DNA of 6,028 bases from Burkholderiales bacterium (GTDB taxonomy: Bacteria; Pseudomonadota; Gammaproteobacteria; Burkholderiales; SG8-39). Under the pieces are notes generated by a model. That model did no database searches. It worked only from the letters and a program-made list of their open reading frames with translations, and was not told where the DNA came from. Of the stretch, positions 5,353-6,028 are shown piece by piece. The stretch is from positions 1-6,028 of the forward strand of contig JADLDQ010000177.1 of the NCBI GenBank assembly GCA_020846575.1, written 5' to 3'. Numbering within the stretch: position 1 is the stretch's first letter; each line of letters begins with the position of its first letter. Made by a program: the position numbers and the translations under genes.

Positions 5353-6028
5353 TCAGCTCCCGCGCGGGATGCGTTCGCGCTGCGGCCCGGCGCCGCACGC
5401 GCGCGCCGGCGCATGGTCGCGAAGCCGCCAGCCCTCGAGCGCCGCCGCGAGCTGGCGCGCGGCCCCGCCCTCCCCGTCCAGCCCCGGCAGGCAGCCGCAG
5501 TCCTCCAGCTCGAGCGAGAGAAACCGCCTCGCGGCCGCGGCGAGCGAGGGAAAGCACGCCGCGGCGGCGCGTCGGTGCGGGTGTCCCTCGAGCAGCACGC
5601 GCACCGAGGCCGGCCGCGCCATACCGCACAGGTGTTTGAGCGCGCGGTAGGCGCCGATCAGGTTCGGGTTGCGCCCCGGAATCGCCACCAGCCAGTCGCC
5701 TCGGGGATCGATCAGCCCCTGCGCCGCTTGCGGGCTGGCGAGGTTCAGGATGACCAGATCGATCCTCTGGGGCAGAGCGTAGATCCAGTCGAGCAGCGTC
5801 GCCGTCCACCCCTCGTGCGCCAGGGCCGGCAGGCCGCGCTTGGCCGGCAGCAGCGTGATACCGGCGCCGCAGTCCAGCGCCACCCGCGACCAGTCGCGGT
5901 CGCCGCGCAGCACGTGCGCGAGTTCGTAGCGCGCGCGCAGGCCGAAACGCGCCGCGACCGTCCCGCGGCTCTGGTCCATGACCAGGGGACGCAGGCCCAG
6001 CGCCGCGCACTCGCCGGCGAGCGCGGCC
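5353..6028 (-). CDS. flhG: MinD-like flagellar number regulator FlhG/FleN (N-terminus outside window)
   Basis: FlhG (FleN) is a ParA/MinD-family ATPase at the cell pole and cytoplasm that, with FlhF, limits flagellar number and can restrain the flagellar master regulator. The window holds 224 codons and then the stop. The frame runs off the right edge, so the P-loop segment expected in the first 20-30 residues cannot be seen. Visible family features are the strand and loop after the P-loop helix (LRPLVMDQSRG), RFGLRARYELAHVLRGDRDW, ITLLPAKRGLPALA, a Walker B-like strand DLVILN, GRNPNLIGAYRALKHL (matching the conserved AYALIK helix) and the C-terminal FLSLELEDCGCLP. The position just upstream of fliA is standard for flhF-flhG-fliA clusters. 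Oddities are Asn in place of the Walker B Asp (codon 5743-5745) and LLEGH where MinD proteins have VNRV (Glu codon 5587-5589), plus an Arg/Pro/Ala-rich tail. It may be a degenerate ATPase. The family call is good; naming it flhG rests partly on context. Confidence 0.8.
   Translation of the reverse strand, partial: AALAGECAALGLRPLVMDQSRGTVAARFGLRARYELAHVLRGDRDWSRVALDCGAGITLLPAKRGLPALAHEGWTATLLDWIYALPQRIDLVILNLASPQAAQGLIDPRGDWLVAIPGRNPNLIGAYRALKHLCGMARPASVRVLLEGHPHRRAAAACFPSLAAAARRFLSLELEDCGCLPGLDGEGGAARQLAAALEGWRLRDHAPARACGAGPQRERIPRGS

Noticed and set aside
4596..5639. 347-codon plus-strand open frame opposite fliA and flhG
   Set aside because: It is the antisense shadow of fliA, which is unambiguous, and continues across the flhG-fliA gap into low-complexity sequence.

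Overview
The window is very GC-rich chromosomal DNA from a flagellated Gram-negative bacterium. The flagellar gene set and its arrangement (flgB divergent from flgA-flgM-flgN, with flhG-fliA facing it) point to a proteobacterium, most likely a betaproteobacterium. This assignment is inference from gene content and base composition, since there is no rRNA or other taxonomic marker here.

Layout from left to right. At the left edge is the first part of flgB on the minus strand (rod protein, cut by the window). A 161-bp divergent gap holding a near-perfect 26-bp palindrome separates it from flgA on the plus strand (P-ring assembly chaperone). A sigma-28 type promoter follows flgA and drives flgM (anti-sigma-28 factor) and flgN (hook-junction protein chaperone), which are 6 bp apart. 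A 152-bp convergent gap separates flgN from a minus-strand block. Reading that block leftwards from the right edge, it contains flhG/fleN (MinD-like flagellar number regulator, N-terminus outside the window), fliA (sigma-28), a membrane-bound HAMP-PAS histidine kinase whose GTG start overlaps the fliA stop by 4 bp, and a stand-alone receiver-only response regulator with its own candidate sigma-28 promoter.

How the parts work together. FliA directs late flagellar transcription. FlgM holds FliA inactive until the hook-basal body is finished and FlgM is exported. FlgN handles export of the hook-filament junction proteins. The promoter before flgM fits the sigma-28 consensus closely, so the sigma factor and its inhibitor form a feedback loop contained in this window. 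The kinase/regulator pair lies in the interval between fliA and flgN and is translationally linked to fliA. This is the least ordinary part of the region and suggests an uncharacterised signalling input to, or output from, the late flagellar programme.

Other oddities are an exact 9-codon tandem duplication in flgB and an FlhG homologue lacking several residues normally used for ATP handling. I see no tRNA, rRNA, CRISPR array, insertion sequence or prophage feature. No rho-independent terminator with a U-tract is evident.
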